A stretch of 44,180 nt of DNA from Candidatus Blautia faecipullorum (GCA_019115125.1 DXEG01000009.1:1-44180); one strand, 5' to 3'; numbered from the stretch's first letter, positions 33,739-41,715 are shown. Made by a program: numbers and translations. The notes: generated from the sequence alone by a model not told the origin.

Positions 33739-33975
33739 CTATATTTCTACCCGATAAGCTCCCTGGATCTCAGCCGCGAACAGCTCCGCCACCTCTGCCA
33801 TTTTTTCTTTTTCCTGAACGGGAACCGCCCAGGCCAGCCCGCAGCTTGCGGAAATTTCTCTCGGCACAGGGAGCAGCCGTCCCGGAAGGCCTCTCTCCCG
33901 GCAGTATTTTTCCACCGCTATGGCGCCGCTGGTGCTGTAAAAGGTGAGCAGCCATCTGTCCAGCTTCCGGATCAT
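33739..33975 (-). CDS. DUF3343 putative Se/S carrier-like protein
   Basis: A 78-residue protein matching the DUF3343 type: FYSTSGAIAVEKYCRERGLPGRLLPVPREISASCGLAWAVP, where the final Cys-Gly motif (about residue 45) is the conserved feature. These proteins are found beside yedF and selenium genes in clostridia and are thought to carry sulfur or selenium on the Cys, though this is not proven. The ATG overlaps the yedF stop (ATGA). A basic N-terminus (MIRKLDRW) precedes the domain. Confidence 0.82.
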   Translation of the reverse strand: MIRKLDRWLLTFYSTSGAIAVEKYCRERGLPGRLLPVPREISASCGLAWAVPVQEKEKMAEVAELFAAEIQGAYRVEI

Positions 33976-34589
33976 GGCTTTACAACTTTTGCCGCGGAAG
34001 CAAGGGTCTCCGCGATATCATACATATTCGTCACTTCCCCCACCTTCAGTTTATCTGAAAGACCGTAATAATTCAGACAGGTGCCGCAGCTTTTGATCTG
34101 TACTCCCTGGGCCTCCAGGCTCCTCAGATCCTCAAGAGAATCAGATCCCTCTGTAGTCAGAAGCACCCCGCCATTATAAAAAAGCATGGTCCTGGGAAGC
34201 TCGGGAAGCTGAGTCACAGCGAACAGAAAGCCTTTCATCAGCACTTTCCCCAGCTCATCATTGCCCCGTCCCATGACAGCCGTATCCACAGCGATCACCA
34301 GATCTCCCTTCACATCAGGAACACAGGCCGTATCCTCAGCGAGTACGTCCTGACTGACAGCTCCGTTTACAGAGAGGACCACCTGAAATTCATGCTCTCC
34401 CATTTTTTTGGAGGAAACCTCCGCCCCCGCATGCTTCCCCATTCTTGTTACATTCTGAACCGCGGTTTCATTATCCACAAGCACCGTGATCACGGCTTCT
34501 CCCTGGATGCCGTCCAGGACCTTTTTCGTTTTGACTACAGGGATCGGACATTGCTCCCCCCGCGCGTCTACCACATATTTATGTTCCAT
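33972..34589 (-). CDS. yedF: YedF-family sulfurtransferase-like selenium metabolism protein
   Basis: The 205-residue product fuses an N-terminal TusA/SirA-like domain, with the active-site CPIPVV (Cys14), to a DsrE-like C-terminal half (about 90-205) that ends with QIKSCGTCLNYYGL. This matches the YedF proteins encoded with selenium-utilisation genes in clostridia. The expected function is sulfur or selenium relay; the actual donor and acceptor are not known. It is the first gene of the run that continues through mrp to purL, thrS and aroD, and has its own promoter at 34618-34646. No selD, selA or selenoprotein gene is in the window. Confidence 0.88.
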   Translation of the reverse strand: MEHKYVVDARGEQCPIPVVKTKKVLDGIQGEAVITVLVDNETAVQNVTRMGKHAGAEVSSKKMGEHEFQVVLSVNGAVSQDVLAEDTACVPDVKGDLVIAVDTAVMGRGNDELGKVLMKGFLFAVTQLPELPRTMLFYNGGVLLTTEGSDSLEDLRSLEAQGVQIKSCGTCLNYYGLSDKLKVGEVTNMYDIAETLASAAKVVKP

Positions 34590-34617
34590 GATTCAGCCTC
34601 TTTTCTTGTTTTTTTTC

Positions 34618-34646
34618 ATTGTACCAGACCTTTCCTGCCTTTGCAA
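34618..34646 (-). promoter_or_regulatory. Promoter of the yedF-aroD run
   Basis: On the minus strand TTGCAA (34641-34646), 17 bp, TACAAT (34618-34623) with a TGG before it, about 29 nt before ATG. It is the only clear promoter upstream of eight closely spaced genes. Confidence 0.65.
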
Positions 34647-34757
34647 CGCCGCTGTCTATAACATTTTTTATTCTTCGGGGCATCCTGACAAAAGCTCGTA
34701 ATCAGAGAAATCCTATTTTTTCACCCCAAAAATTTTACGAAAAATTGTCGAAAAGAA

Positions 34758-34786
34758 TTGAACTTCCTATTAGAATAGCGTATAGT
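34758..34786 (+). promoter_or_regulatory. xpt promoter (sigma-A type)
   Basis: TTGAAC (34758-34763), 17 bp, TATAGT (34781-34786). The leader to ATG is only about 30 nt, too short for the purine riboswitch that precedes xpt in Bacillus. Confidence 0.7.
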
Positions 34787-34823
34787 AAATATACCTTAGT
34801 AAAGAGACAAAAGGAGAGACGCT

Positions 34824-35393
34824 ATGCAGCTTTTAAAAGACCGTATTCTAAAAGACGGAATCGTAAAACCAGGAAATATCTTAAAAGTAGACAGTTTTCT
34901 GAATCACCAGATGGATATCGCTCTTATAAACGAAATAGGAAAAGAGTTTAAAAACCGTTTCTCAGACTGCCCCATCACCAAGATTCTGACCATAGAGGCA
35001 TCCGGTATCGGCATCGCCTGCATCGCCGCCCAGTATTTCAATGTTCCCGTTATTTTCGCAAAAAAAACCCAGAGCCTGAATCTGGACGGAGAAATGTACT
35101 GTTCCAAGGTGGAGTCCTTCACTCACAAAAAGGTTTATGATGTAATCCTGTCAAAGAAATTCCTGGGGCCGGAGGATCATGTGCTTCTGATCGACGACTT
35201 CCTTGCCAATGGCTGCGCTCTTCTTGGCCTGATCGAAATTGTAAAGGAATCCGGCGCGGTTCTTGAGGGCGCCGGTATTGTTATTGAAAAAGGGTTCCAG
35301 AACGGCGGAAAGAAAATCCGCGACATGGGCGTCCGTCTGGAGTCCCTGGCCATTATTGACTCCATGACCGACGATTCCCTTACCTTCCGGTAG
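34824..35393 (+). CDS. xpt: Xanthine phosphoribosyltransferase
   Basis: Xpt salvages xanthine to XMP with PRPP. The 189-residue product matches Bacillus Xpt: [14 protein letters not shown] at the start, [32 protein letters not shown], and the PRPP loop [22 protein letters not shown] precedes ATG. It is divergent from yedF and ends in a strong terminator. Unlike the Bacillus xpt-pbuX operon it stands alone, without a purine permease or riboswitch. Confidence 0.96.
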   Translation: MQLLKDRILKDGIVKPGNILKVDSFLNHQMDIALINEIGKEFKNRFSDCPITKILTIEASGIGIACIAAQYFNVPVIFAKKTQSLNLDGEMYCSKVESFTHKKVYDVILSKKFLGPEDHVLLIDDFLANGCALLGLIEIVKESGAVLEGAGIVIEKGFQNGGKKIRDMGVRLESLAIIDSMTDDSLTFR

Positions 35394-35462
35394 TGTCCGT
35401 GTACAGGGGCCATACGGTCGGACCGCCCTTTTACAGAATGAAAACAGCTTTTAGAACATTGA

Positions 35463-35519
35463 AACAGCCTGGAAATCCTTTTATTATCATGATTTCCAGG
35501 CTGTTCTTTTCGTTTTTTC
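35463..35519 (+). terminator. Terminator after xpt
   Basis: AACAGCCTGGAAATC (35463-35477) pairs with GATTTCCAGGCTGTT (35491-35505), then a T-rich run. The hairpin may also serve the convergent lipoprotein gene. The following 35510-35575 is an imperfect tandem array of cttccg-plus-T-run units. Confidence 0.88.
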
Positions 35520-35555
35520 TTCCGTCTTTTATCTTCCGTTTTTTTCTTACAGCTT

Positions 35556-37118
35556 TTACCTTCCGGCTTTTTTATTCAGGGTCACCCTCGGCTCTTCCTC
35601 TTCTTCCAGGGCAGGTGTTCCGGTGAGTTCCTCCTTCTCTTCTGCCACAGATGCATCTGTTTCTTCTTCCTTTTCCTCCTCAGGAGCGGGCGTCACCGTC
35701 TCCTCCGGTTCATCCGACGGGGTCGGCTCTGCTGTTTTCTCTGTTCTGCCCGCGGGAGTGGGCGTTACCGTCTTTTCCGCTTCTTCTGTGGGCGTGGGCT
35801 CAGGCTCTTCAGGAACCGGGGTGGGCGTTGCTTCCGGCTCCACCTCGTCCTCCGTATAATAGCCGTTATCGATCAGGATCTCATAATTATCCGCGTCGAT
35901 CACCTGGGCGCTGCAGAGATACGCGCCGACAATCTTCACGCCATTGTCATAGGATTCATAATCGTTGACCTCCGGCTCCTCTGCCTCCGGATCCTCTTCC
36001 CTTACAAGAAAAGCGTCCACCATATTCTCACATTCCCTGGCCGATTCTCTTGGATCCATAAAAATACTGAACTCTATTCTTCCGGCCGCGATGTCCTTCA
36101 CCGCCCCGGCCTCACAGCCTGCGCCTGTGATCATAGGCCAGTTCTCCGTCCCGGACAGAATTCCCTGCTCATCCAGAACGTTTTCCACACCCAGCGCCGC
36201 CTCGTCAAAGCCCGTACAGATAATATCCGGGGCTTCTCCCTCGTCATAAAACTCTCCCAGTATCTCCTGCATCCTGCTTTCCGCCAGGCTGCTGCTGCCG
36301 CGCAGAAGTCCGGTATCATCAAAAGAAAGCCTGCCTGAGGGACACTGAAGGGTTCCGTCGTCCAGATAAGGCTGGAGAACCTCCATAATCCCATTATATA
36401 AGAACAGAGCCTGGGAATCATCCAGAGATCCCATAAAAAACTCTATGGTTCTGGAGCCCTTCTCCTCCCTTACTTTATCCAGATCCTGCCGTTCCACGAT
36501 CTCCTGTCCGATCTGACGGCCTGTCTGACGGCCGCCGAACGCCGTATAATAATTCACCGCGTTGGTATCCATGATCAGATCCTCGTAAGAGAACACCGGA
36601 ATATCCGCTTCTTTTACATCCGCAAGAACATCCGGCAGTCCATAGGGGTCAACCGGCGCGATAATAAAAGCCGCCACCTGTTCTTCTGTGAATTCCTGTA
36701 TCTGAGACACCTGCCTGGACACGTCTCCTTCCGCGTAGCAGATTTCCGGCTCATAGCCGTCCTCCTCCAGGCTGCTTTCAAAGGCGTCCGCATCCGCAGA
36801 CCAGTTTTCTTCGTCAGGAAGAAGAACCGCGACCTTCAGGGCCTCCTCTGGCTCCTCCGGTACTTCCTCCTCCGCGTCTTTCTTTTCAGCTTCCGCTTCT
36901 TCTTCCTTTTCGGCGGCTTCGGATTCTTCCGGGGTTTCTGTGTCGTTTACTCCGGCGTCTTCCGTTTTTTCGCCGTCCTCTGTGATCTCCCCTGTGCCCT
37001 CTCCCTCGGTCTGGGCGCTTTCGCTGGCGGCCTCTGTAGCTTCATTCGTACCGCAGCCCGCCAGAAAAACGGAAGCCATGATAAGGCTCAATAATATACC
37101 TGCTGTCTTATTCTTCAT
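35556..37118 (-). CDS. Sugar-binding-type lipoprotein with long acidic tails
   Basis: A 520-residue exported lipoprotein: signal peptide with lipobox LAGC (Cys22), a Glu/Ala-rich linker (about 24-92), a periplasmic-binding-protein type I domain (about 93-425) beginning KVAVLLPDEENW and containing FIIAPVDPYGLPDVL and PDIICTGFDEAALGVEN, like xylose- or multiple-sugar-binding proteins, and then a low-complexity tail of PTP-E repeats (about 430-520). No ABC permease or ATPase gene is adjacent. It lies 17 nt after a WYL-type regulator, so the two form an operon. The tails may serve as cell-wall spacers; the ligand is unknown. Confidence 0.8.
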   Translation of the reverse strand: MKNKTAGILLSLIMASVFLAGCGTNEATEAASESAQTEGEGTGEITEDGEKTEDAGVNDTETPEESEAAEKEEEAEAEKKDAEEEVPEEPEEALKVAVLLPDEENWSADADAFESSLEEDGYEPEICYAEGDVSRQVSQIQEFTEEQVAAFIIAPVDPYGLPDVLADVKEADIPVFSYEDLIMDTNAVNYYTAFGGRQTGRQIGQEIVERQDLDKVREEKGSRTIEFFMGSLDDSQALFLYNGIMEVLQPYLDDGTLQCPSGRLSFDDTGLLRGSSSLAESRMQEILGEFYDEGEAPDIICTGFDEAALGVENVLDEQGILSGTENWPMITGAGCEAGAVKDIAAGRIEFSIFMDPRESARECENMVDAFLVREEDPEAEEPEVNDYESYDNGVKIVGAYLCSAQVIDADNYEILIDNGYYTEDEVEPEATPTPVPEEPEPTPTEEAEKTVTPTPAGRTEKTAEPTPSDEPEETVTPAPEEEKEEETDASVAEEKEELTGTPALEEEEEPRVTLNKKAGR

Positions 37119-37135
37119 GCTTCTGTCCTTTCTGT

Positions 37136-37831
37136 CTACAGTCCTTTATAGTCCTTTGCCAGTATTTTCAGATAATCACGATAAGCTGCCGCTGTTTTCT
37201 TCGGCTTCACAATATGTACGTCCCGGCCCATTGCCGTCAGCCACCCGAAAAAATTCGGCCCGGCTGTGTGAGGCACAACGGCGGATATATAACCGGAGCT
37301 TTTTGTTTTATATTCTCCCATTCCGTCAAAATATTCCCTGAGCTCTTTTTCTCTCTCTTTTTTACAGAGAAGCTTCATCATCTTACCCGATCCTGAAATT
37401 TCCTCTTTCCTTACCTGGTGCTTTTCCTCTGCGGCACCCGGTTTTTCTTTCGCAGCTTCCCGCCTTTCCTCCGGGGCTTCCGGCCACTCTTCTGGAATCA
37501 CCGCCGGAACGTCCTCCCGGCTTTCTGGACTTGGAATGTCTGTATGTTCCTGTAATTCACCGTCAGTATTCTCCGGGGCCGCCTCCGCCGCTCCGCCGGG
37601 ACAGTTTTTCAGATAGTAACCGCCGGAGCGTCCTCTTTTATACTGAATATCATAACCAAAATCCCTCAGCGCTTCCATATCATCATAAATACTCTTCCGC
37701 TCCGCGCTGATGCCGTACTGTCCAAGATGCTCCAGTATTTCCTGCATTGTCACTACTCTGTCGTCCCCTGTTCCAGCCAGCATCTGTGCTAAAATGAGGA
37801 TCTTTATTTTCTGATTGTGTGATTTCGCCAT
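37136..37831 (-). CDS. WYL-family-like transcription regulator lacking the WYL core
   Basis: A 231-residue protein with an N-terminal winged helix (about 1-76; ISAERKSIYDDMEALRDFGYDI followed by GGYYL) as in WYL/DeoR-type regulators. Then comes a Pro/Glu/Ala-rich linker (about 77-148). The final part (about 150-231; MKLLCKKEREKELREYFDG...FFGWLTAMGRDVHIVKP) resembles the WCX domain that normally follows WYL. The WYL ligand-binding core itself is absent. No frameshift is apparent, so this looks like a real domain loss. It precedes the lipoprotein gene and probably regulates it. Confidence 0.75.
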   Translation of the reverse strand: MAKSHNQKIKILILAQMLAGTGDDRVVTMQEILEHLGQYGISAERKSIYDDMEALRDFGYDIQYKRGRSGGYYLKNCPGGAAEAAPENTDGELQEHTDIPSPESREDVPAVIPEEWPEAPEERREAAKEKPGAAEEKHQVRKEEISGSGKMMKLLCKKEREKELREYFDGMGEYKTKSSGYISAVVPHTAGPNFFGWLTAMGRDVHIVKPKKTAAAYRDYLKILAKDYKGL

Positions 37832-37886
37832 ATCAAACCTCTTACTTTGCCGCGCTCCCCTCCGGAGCGCCCTTCACTCCCGCAGG

Positions 37887-37914
37887 ACTATATAAATACT
37901 ATAATTTATCGCAA
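37887..37914 (-). promoter_or_regulatory. Promoter of the regulator-lipoprotein operon
   Basis: On the minus strand TTGCGA (37909-37914), a 16-bp spacer and TATAGT (37887-37892). The -35 lies inside the pyrimidine-rich tail of the rubredoxin terminator. Confidence 0.5.
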
Positions 37915-37957
37915 AAGAAGAAAGGTGTCAAAAGCAGTTTGCTTTCGGCACCCTTCC
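37915..37957 (-). terminator. Terminator after rubredoxin
   Basis: On the minus strand AAGGGTGCCGAAAGCA pairs imperfectly with TGCTTTTGACACCTT and is followed by a CTTCTTTT tract, 8 nt past the rubredoxin stop. Confidence 0.65.
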
Positions 37958-37964
37958 CCGGTTC

Positions 37965-38126
37965 TTAATCTTCCGGAACAAATTCCTCTTTGCCTACTCC
38001 GCAGACCGGGCACACCCAATCCTCGGGAAGGTCCTCAAACGCGGTACCCGGCTCAATACCGTTGTCCGGATCGCCGATTTCTGGATCATACTCATATCCG
38101 CATGGTTCGCATACATATTTCTTCAT
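37965..38126 (-). CDS. Rubredoxin
   Basis: A small electron carrier holding one iron on four cysteines. The 53-residue product has both ligand pairs: [10 protein letters not shown] (residues 6-15) and CPVCGVGK (39-46), with the typical [14 protein letters not shown] between and a short acidic end (FVPED). AAAGGAG lies 8 nt before ATG. It is monocistronic, with a good promoter (38190-38218) and a terminator. No redox partner such as rubrerythrin or a flavodiiron protein is adjacent. Confidence 0.96.
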   Translation of the reverse strand: MKKYVCEPCGYEYDPEIGDPDNGIEPGTAFEDLPEDWVCPVCGVGKEEFVPED

Positions 38127-38189
38127 AGCAGTAAACTCCTTTCAGAATTAACAGTCTGAATACAGACGCCCGTCCATATTCATAGCTTC

Positions 38190-38218
38190 ATTATAGCGTT
38201 ACCCAATTTTTAAATCAA
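38190..38218 (-). promoter_or_regulatory. Rubredoxin promoter (sigma-A type)
   Basis: On the minus strand TTGATT (38213-38218), 17 bp, perfect TATAAT (38190-38195), 63 nt before ATG and directly after the gatD stop. Confidence 0.75.
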
Positions 38219-38221
38219 GTA

Positions 38222-38941
38222 CTATTTCAGAAATCTGGCGCATATATAATCGTTGGCTTCCTTTTCCTGCCAGTCTTCAAGGGCCTCCAGCTCCACGTCA
38301 TTTCCATATTTTTTCTTCAGGGCCCGTGAGATCAGCCAGTCCGCAAGCTGCGGATTCTTGGGAAGCAGCGGCCCATGGAGATAGGTTCCGATCACATTTT
38401 TATATACCACGCCCTCATAGCCTGTTTTTCCATCATTTCCCGAACCGTAAAGCACCTTTCCCAGAGGCTTGTTGGCTCCGATACAGGTGCGGCCTCCATG
38501 ATTTTCAAAGCCCACTACCGGCATCTCAAAGAGATCGCTCTTCAGCACGATATTGCTGATCAGCCGTCCCTCTCCCTGTTCCGTATACATATCCACCAGC
38601 TCCAGCCCGGTAATGGTTCCCTGGTCAGTTTTGTAGTAATTGCCCAGGAGCTGATAGCCTCCGCAGATAGCGATCACAACGCCGCCGTCCTCAACATAGG
38701 CTTTAAAATCCTTCTGGATTTCTTTTAATTTCTCACAGACAAGCATCTGCTCTCTGTCGGAGCCGCCTCCCAGAAGGACGATATCAAGGGCCGAAAAATC
38801 GATCCTGTCATTCAGCTCATAGGCGATGGTTTCCGCCTGGATGCCTCTCCACAGGCACCGCTTCATGAGACACTGGATATTGCCCCTGTCGCCGTACAGA
38901 TTCAAAAGGTCCGGATACAAATGTCCGATTGTAAGCTTCAT
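38222..38941 (-). CDS. gatD: Lipid II isoglutaminyl synthase, glutaminase subunit GatD
   Basis: GatD supplies ammonia from glutamine so that MurT can amidate the D-Glu of lipid II to D-iso-glutamine. The 239-residue product is a class I glutaminase: IGHLYPDLLNLYGDRGNI at the start, the nucleophile Cys in VVIAICGGYQLLGNYY, and the His in VIGTYLHGPLLPKNP. The start at 38941 has AAAGGAG; an upstream in-frame ATG lacks a site. It follows murT with a 52-nt gap, the usual pair, although in Staphylococcus the order is also murT-gatD. Confidence 0.95.
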   Translation of the reverse strand: MKLTIGHLYPDLLNLYGDRGNIQCLMKRCLWRGIQAETIAYELNDRIDFSALDIVLLGGGSDREQMLVCEKLKEIQKDFKAYVEDGGVVIAICGGYQLLGNYYKTDQGTITGLELVDMYTEQGEGRLISNIVLKSDLFEMPVVGFENHGGRTCIGANKPLGKVLYGSGNDGKTGYEGVVYKNVIGTYLHGPLLPKNPQLADWLISRALKKKYGNDVELEALEDWQEKEANDYICARFLK

Positions 38942-38993
38942 TTTTTCTCCTTTCATGGCGCACTGACTGCTCAATAATGGTGGATTTGGAAGT

Positions 38994-40337
38994 TTACTTC
39001 CAAACTTTTTCTCCCTCCAGTTTCTTCAGAATGTTTCTGGTGCTGAAAAGGGCTGTATAATTTACCAGCACATAAAGATTTCCCACGCCGTCCTCGATTC
39101 TTTTCCGTATGGCGGTCTCCACATCCTCTTCCAGTTCGGAGGGGATATCCACATATTTCAGGCGGAGGCGCATATCCTGACAGCGGATGCCGCTGACAGT
39201 GACGGAACGGATGCTTTCCTCCCGGAAACGGTCAAAATCCACATCCCAGAGCCAGGATATATCGATGCCGTCCTGCGCGTTGTCGTTGATGACGATGATC
39301 ACATCCTTGGGCGCGGTATCCTGCATGACTGCGGAAATATTCTGGTTAAATCCCGCGGGATTTTTCGCGAGATTCAGGACAATTCCCGTCCCCCGGATCC
39401 GGAACTGTTCCATTCTTCCGTTTTCCGGATTGAACTTGTTCAGCATATCCTGGAAATGCTCCGCCCCAAAACCGGCGCACCTTATTCCTGCGTAAGCGGC
39501 CAGAATATTATATACATTGTAAAAGCCTTTATAGTTGGCGGATATTAATCTGTCCTCCACACGGAAGGACAAACGGTCCCCCACCTTCACATCTGAGGCG
39601 TCATAATCCGGCTCCGGTCTTTTGAAACCACATTCCGGACAAAGGTAATCCCCAAGCTGGCTGTAATGGTAAAAGCTGTATTCCAGTTTCGCGCCGCATC
39701 TTTTGCAGAAACGGCCCTCCCGTATTTCATTTGTCTCATTTTTCATGACCGGACGGCTGATACCGTAGTAAACACAGGGATTCCCGCTTTCCATAGCAAG
39801 GTAGGCGGACAGCGCGTCGTCGCCGTTTACGATCACCTTCATTTCAGGCTGCGTGCGGATCATGGTTTCCAGGATATTCATGGTGATGTCAATCTCGCCG
39901 TATCTGTCGAGCTGATCCCGGAAAAGGTTCGTCATAACCATATAATCCGGCTGTATCTCCGGAAAAATATATTTTGTGGAGGCCTCATCAGCCTCAATGC
40001 AGGCGTAATCCGCGTCCAGATGTCCGTTTAATCCCGCTCCCAGGACAAAAGCCGCCACTACTCCGTTCAGCATATTCGATCCTGTATGGTTGCAGATTAC
40101 TTTCTGTCCCTCCGCTTCCAGAGCGGAGCAGAGCATATTGTTGGTGGTCGTCTTTCCGTTTGTCCCGCAGACCACAAAGATCCCCCCGCGCACTTCCTTT
40201 GCCAGCTCCCGCAGTACCGGCGGATAGATCTTCAGCGCGATCTTTCCGGCCCAGGTCACTCCCTGTCTTCCCATTTTTTTGCAGGCATAGCCTACGGCCT
40301 TCGCCGCCCACACTGCCGCGATTCTTCTGATATTCAT
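38994..40337 (-). CDS. murT: Lipid II isoglutaminyl synthase, Mur-ligase-like subunit MurT
   Basis: MurT activates the D-Glu alpha-carboxyl of lipid II with ATP for amidation by GatD ammonia. The 447-residue product has the Mur-ligase ATP loop VCGTNGKTTTNNM, a central segment with IEADEAS and MVMTNLFRDQLDRYGE, and a four-Cys zinc ribbon (CKRCGAKLEY...YLCPECG) that is the hallmark of MurT among Mur ligases; the C-terminal DUF1727 domain follows. I prefer the ATG at 40337 (MNIRRIAAV), because AGAGGA is 9 nt upstream; ATGs at 40346 and 40373 are less well placed. Confidence 0.95.
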   Translation of the reverse strand: MNIRRIAAVWAAKAVGYACKKMGRQGVTWAGKIALKIYPPVLRELAKEVRGGIFVVCGTNGKTTTNNMLCSALEAEGQKVICNHTGSNMLNGVVAAFVLGAGLNGHLDADYACIEADEASTKYIFPEIQPDYMVMTNLFRDQLDRYGEIDITMNILETMIRTQPEMKVIVNGDDALSAYLAMESGNPCVYYGISRPVMKNETNEIREGRFCKRCGAKLEYSFYHYSQLGDYLCPECGFKRPEPDYDASDVKVGDRLSFRVEDRLISANYKGFYNVYNILAAYAGIRCAGFGAEHFQDMLNKFNPENGRMEQFRIRGTGIVLNLAKNPAGFNQNISAVMQDTAPKDVIIVINDNAQDGIDISWLWDVDFDRFREESIRSVTVSGIRCQDMRLRLKYVDIPSELEEDVETAIRKRIEDGVGNLYVLVNYTALFSTRNILKKLEGEKVWK

Positions 40338-40405
40338 GCTTTTCATTCCTCTATTGTATTTTCTGTCCGGCATTTGAGTTCTGTATACCGGCGCAGCTTC
40401 CTATA

Positions 40406-40493
40406 AATCAGAATGTGCAGCTCCCGTCTTTTTTATTTATCATCTGCCGGATCGTTCTGATTCTTCTTTTCCGCCTGATTTTTTACCGGCAGA
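40406..40493 (-). promoter_or_regulatory. Folded leader of murT-gatD with possible pseudoknot
   Basis: The murT leader is about 205 nt. On the minus strand TCTGCCGG (plus 40486-40493) pairs with CCGGCAGA (40443-40450). The loop holds AATCAGAA (40455-40462), which pairs with TTCTGATT downstream (40406-40413), so the loop could form a pseudoknot. A further hairpin TTTCCG/CGGAAA lies upstream near 40500-40530. I do not recognise a riboswitch class. Confidence 0.4.
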
Positions 40494-40551
40494 AGCCAGG
40501 GATATTTTCCGCTGTCCCCGGACGGAAATCTGCTGTTCTTTTGTCTTTATG

Positions 40552-40580
40552 ATTTTACGATAGTTCTGAAAAATTATCAA
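40552..40580 (-). promoter_or_regulatory. Promoter of murT-gatD
   Basis: On the minus strand TTGATA (40575-40580), 17 bp, TAAAAT (40552-40557). The remaining part of the gene-free stretch 40338-40767 (40581-40712) shows nothing that I can assign. Confidence 0.6.
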
Positions 40581-40712
40581 TACCCTATCTGGGCGGAGAC
40601 GAAGACTTCAGAGAGCCATGCAGAATAATAGCGTACGCCTGATACAACCCTATATGTTCTTGCATGGACATAATCTTATCACTCTTTCCTATACAGAGTA
40701 TAGCCGTAACGC

Positions 40713-40758
40713 AAAAACATCAGGATTCTCTCCGATGATATCCGGGGAAAATCCTGAT
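40713..40758 (-). terminator. Terminator after the LytTR gene
   Basis: On the minus strand ATCAGGATT (40750-40758) pairs with AATCCTGAT (40719-40727) and five T follow. It lies about 10 nt past the stop. Confidence 0.75.
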
Positions 40759-40767
40759 ATTTCCGCT

Positions 40768-41490
40768 TCATCTGTTTTCTTTTTTTAAGTGTTCCAGATA
40801 TCTGCTCTGTACGTTCTTTACATAGGTTCTTGATATTGGTATCGCTGTATCGTCCAAAATAAAATTGCTGCTCTTCATACCAATAATGCTGTTCAGATTT
40901 ACAAAAAAGCTCTGATGGCATCTGATAATGCTGCTTCCCTGAAGCTGTTCCTCAAAATCCCCCAGCTTCCCGCGGCAATGAAGTGTATTTCCATTTATAA
41001 GATGAAAATTTACTGTATGAAGACTGCTGGATATATATTTGATCTCACTGTGCTTTACAGTATAAATCCTCGCTCTGTACCGAAAGTATACGGACGGCTC
41101 CTCCAGCGCCCCCATACGGTCAAGAACCGCTTTTACCTTCATATATGTAACCGGCTTCAGAAGATACTGAAACGCATAGAGATCAAAAGCCTCACGGTAG
41201 AATTCATCGCTGACCGATGTAAATATAATGGGAAGCTTTTCATCAATCTTTCTCAGCTCCTCGCCTGTTTCAATCCCATTTTTCTCCTTCATACAAATTG
41301 CCAGAAAAACAGCGTCGTACTGACACGCCTGATCCTTCAGGTCCTTCAGCAACTGATCCCCTCTCGTATATTTTACGATCCTGCATTCTGTAATAATCTG
41401 CTTTATGATTTTCTCCAGAATCTTCGCGTCCTGTACAGCATCATCGCAGATAGCAACTGCGAACGGCTTCGCAGTATACATGATATGCAT
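40768..41490 (-). CDS. LytTR response-regulator-like protein with pseudo-receiver
   Basis: About 240 residues from a start at 41490 (AGAGAGG nearby; ATGs at 41553 and 41481 are alternatives). The N-terminal receiver has the acidic pair ICDDAVQ, the Thr in IIFTSVSDE and the Lys in QYLLKPV. The phospho-acceptor site, however, reads YDAVFLAICMKEKNGIE, with Ala (GCA codon, about residue 64) where the normal sequence has Asp. The C-terminal half is a LytTR DNA-binding domain (ARIYTVKHSEIKYISSS...IIRCHQSFFVNLNSI...IPISRTYVKNVQ). No histidine kinase is nearby. It probably acts without phosphorylation. Confidence 0.85.
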   Translation of the reverse strand: MHIMYTAKPFAVAICDDAVQDAKILEKIIKQIITECRIVKYTRGDQLLKDLKDQACQYDAVFLAICMKEKNGIETGEELRKIDEKLPIIFTSVSDEFYREAFDLYAFQYLLKPVTYMKVKAVLDRMGALEEPSVYFRYRARIYTVKHSEIKYISSSLHTVNFHLINGNTLHCRGKLGDFEEQLQGSSIIRCHQSFFVNLNSIIGMKSSNFILDDTAIPISRTYVKNVQSRYLEHLKKENR

Positions 41491-41606
41491 CACGCCTCTC
41501 TTCTTATATTTTGGCATTATGACGGCGCTGCCGCCCATAATCCTATGTTCCATATTATATCATATTTCGATATCTGTTTTTTACCCCCCCTTCATTTTTG
41601 ACGATA

Positions 41607-41634
41607 ATTGTACTGATTATGCCTTTGTTCTCAA
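41607..41634 (-). promoter_or_regulatory. Candidate promoter of the LytTR gene
   Basis: On the minus strand TTGAGA (41629-41634), a 16-bp spacer and TACAAT (41607-41612). The leader of about 110 nt contains a run of seven G on that strand (plus 41584-41590). Confidence 0.4.
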
Positions 41635-41715
41635 AAGATCAAATTGCTTCATCTGGTTTTATATAGTCTGTGATCACAATAGAACCACGAGACTAACACA
41701 TGGTTTTCCTGATAT

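Noticed and set aside
34647..34823. Purine riboswitch before xpt
   Set aside because: The promoter leaves a leader of only about 30 nt and the conserved purine-aptamer sequences are not present.
35510..35575. Imperfect tandem T-rich repeats as a CRISPR or satellite array
   Set aside because: Units differ in length and sequence, there are no spacers, and the stretch is a low-complexity tail next to a terminator.
41669..41678. Palindrome TGTGATCACA upstream of the LytTR gene as a CRP-type operator
   Set aside because: The half-sites touch with no 6-bp spacer and no CRP-family gene is known here; a 10-bp palindrome can occur by chance.
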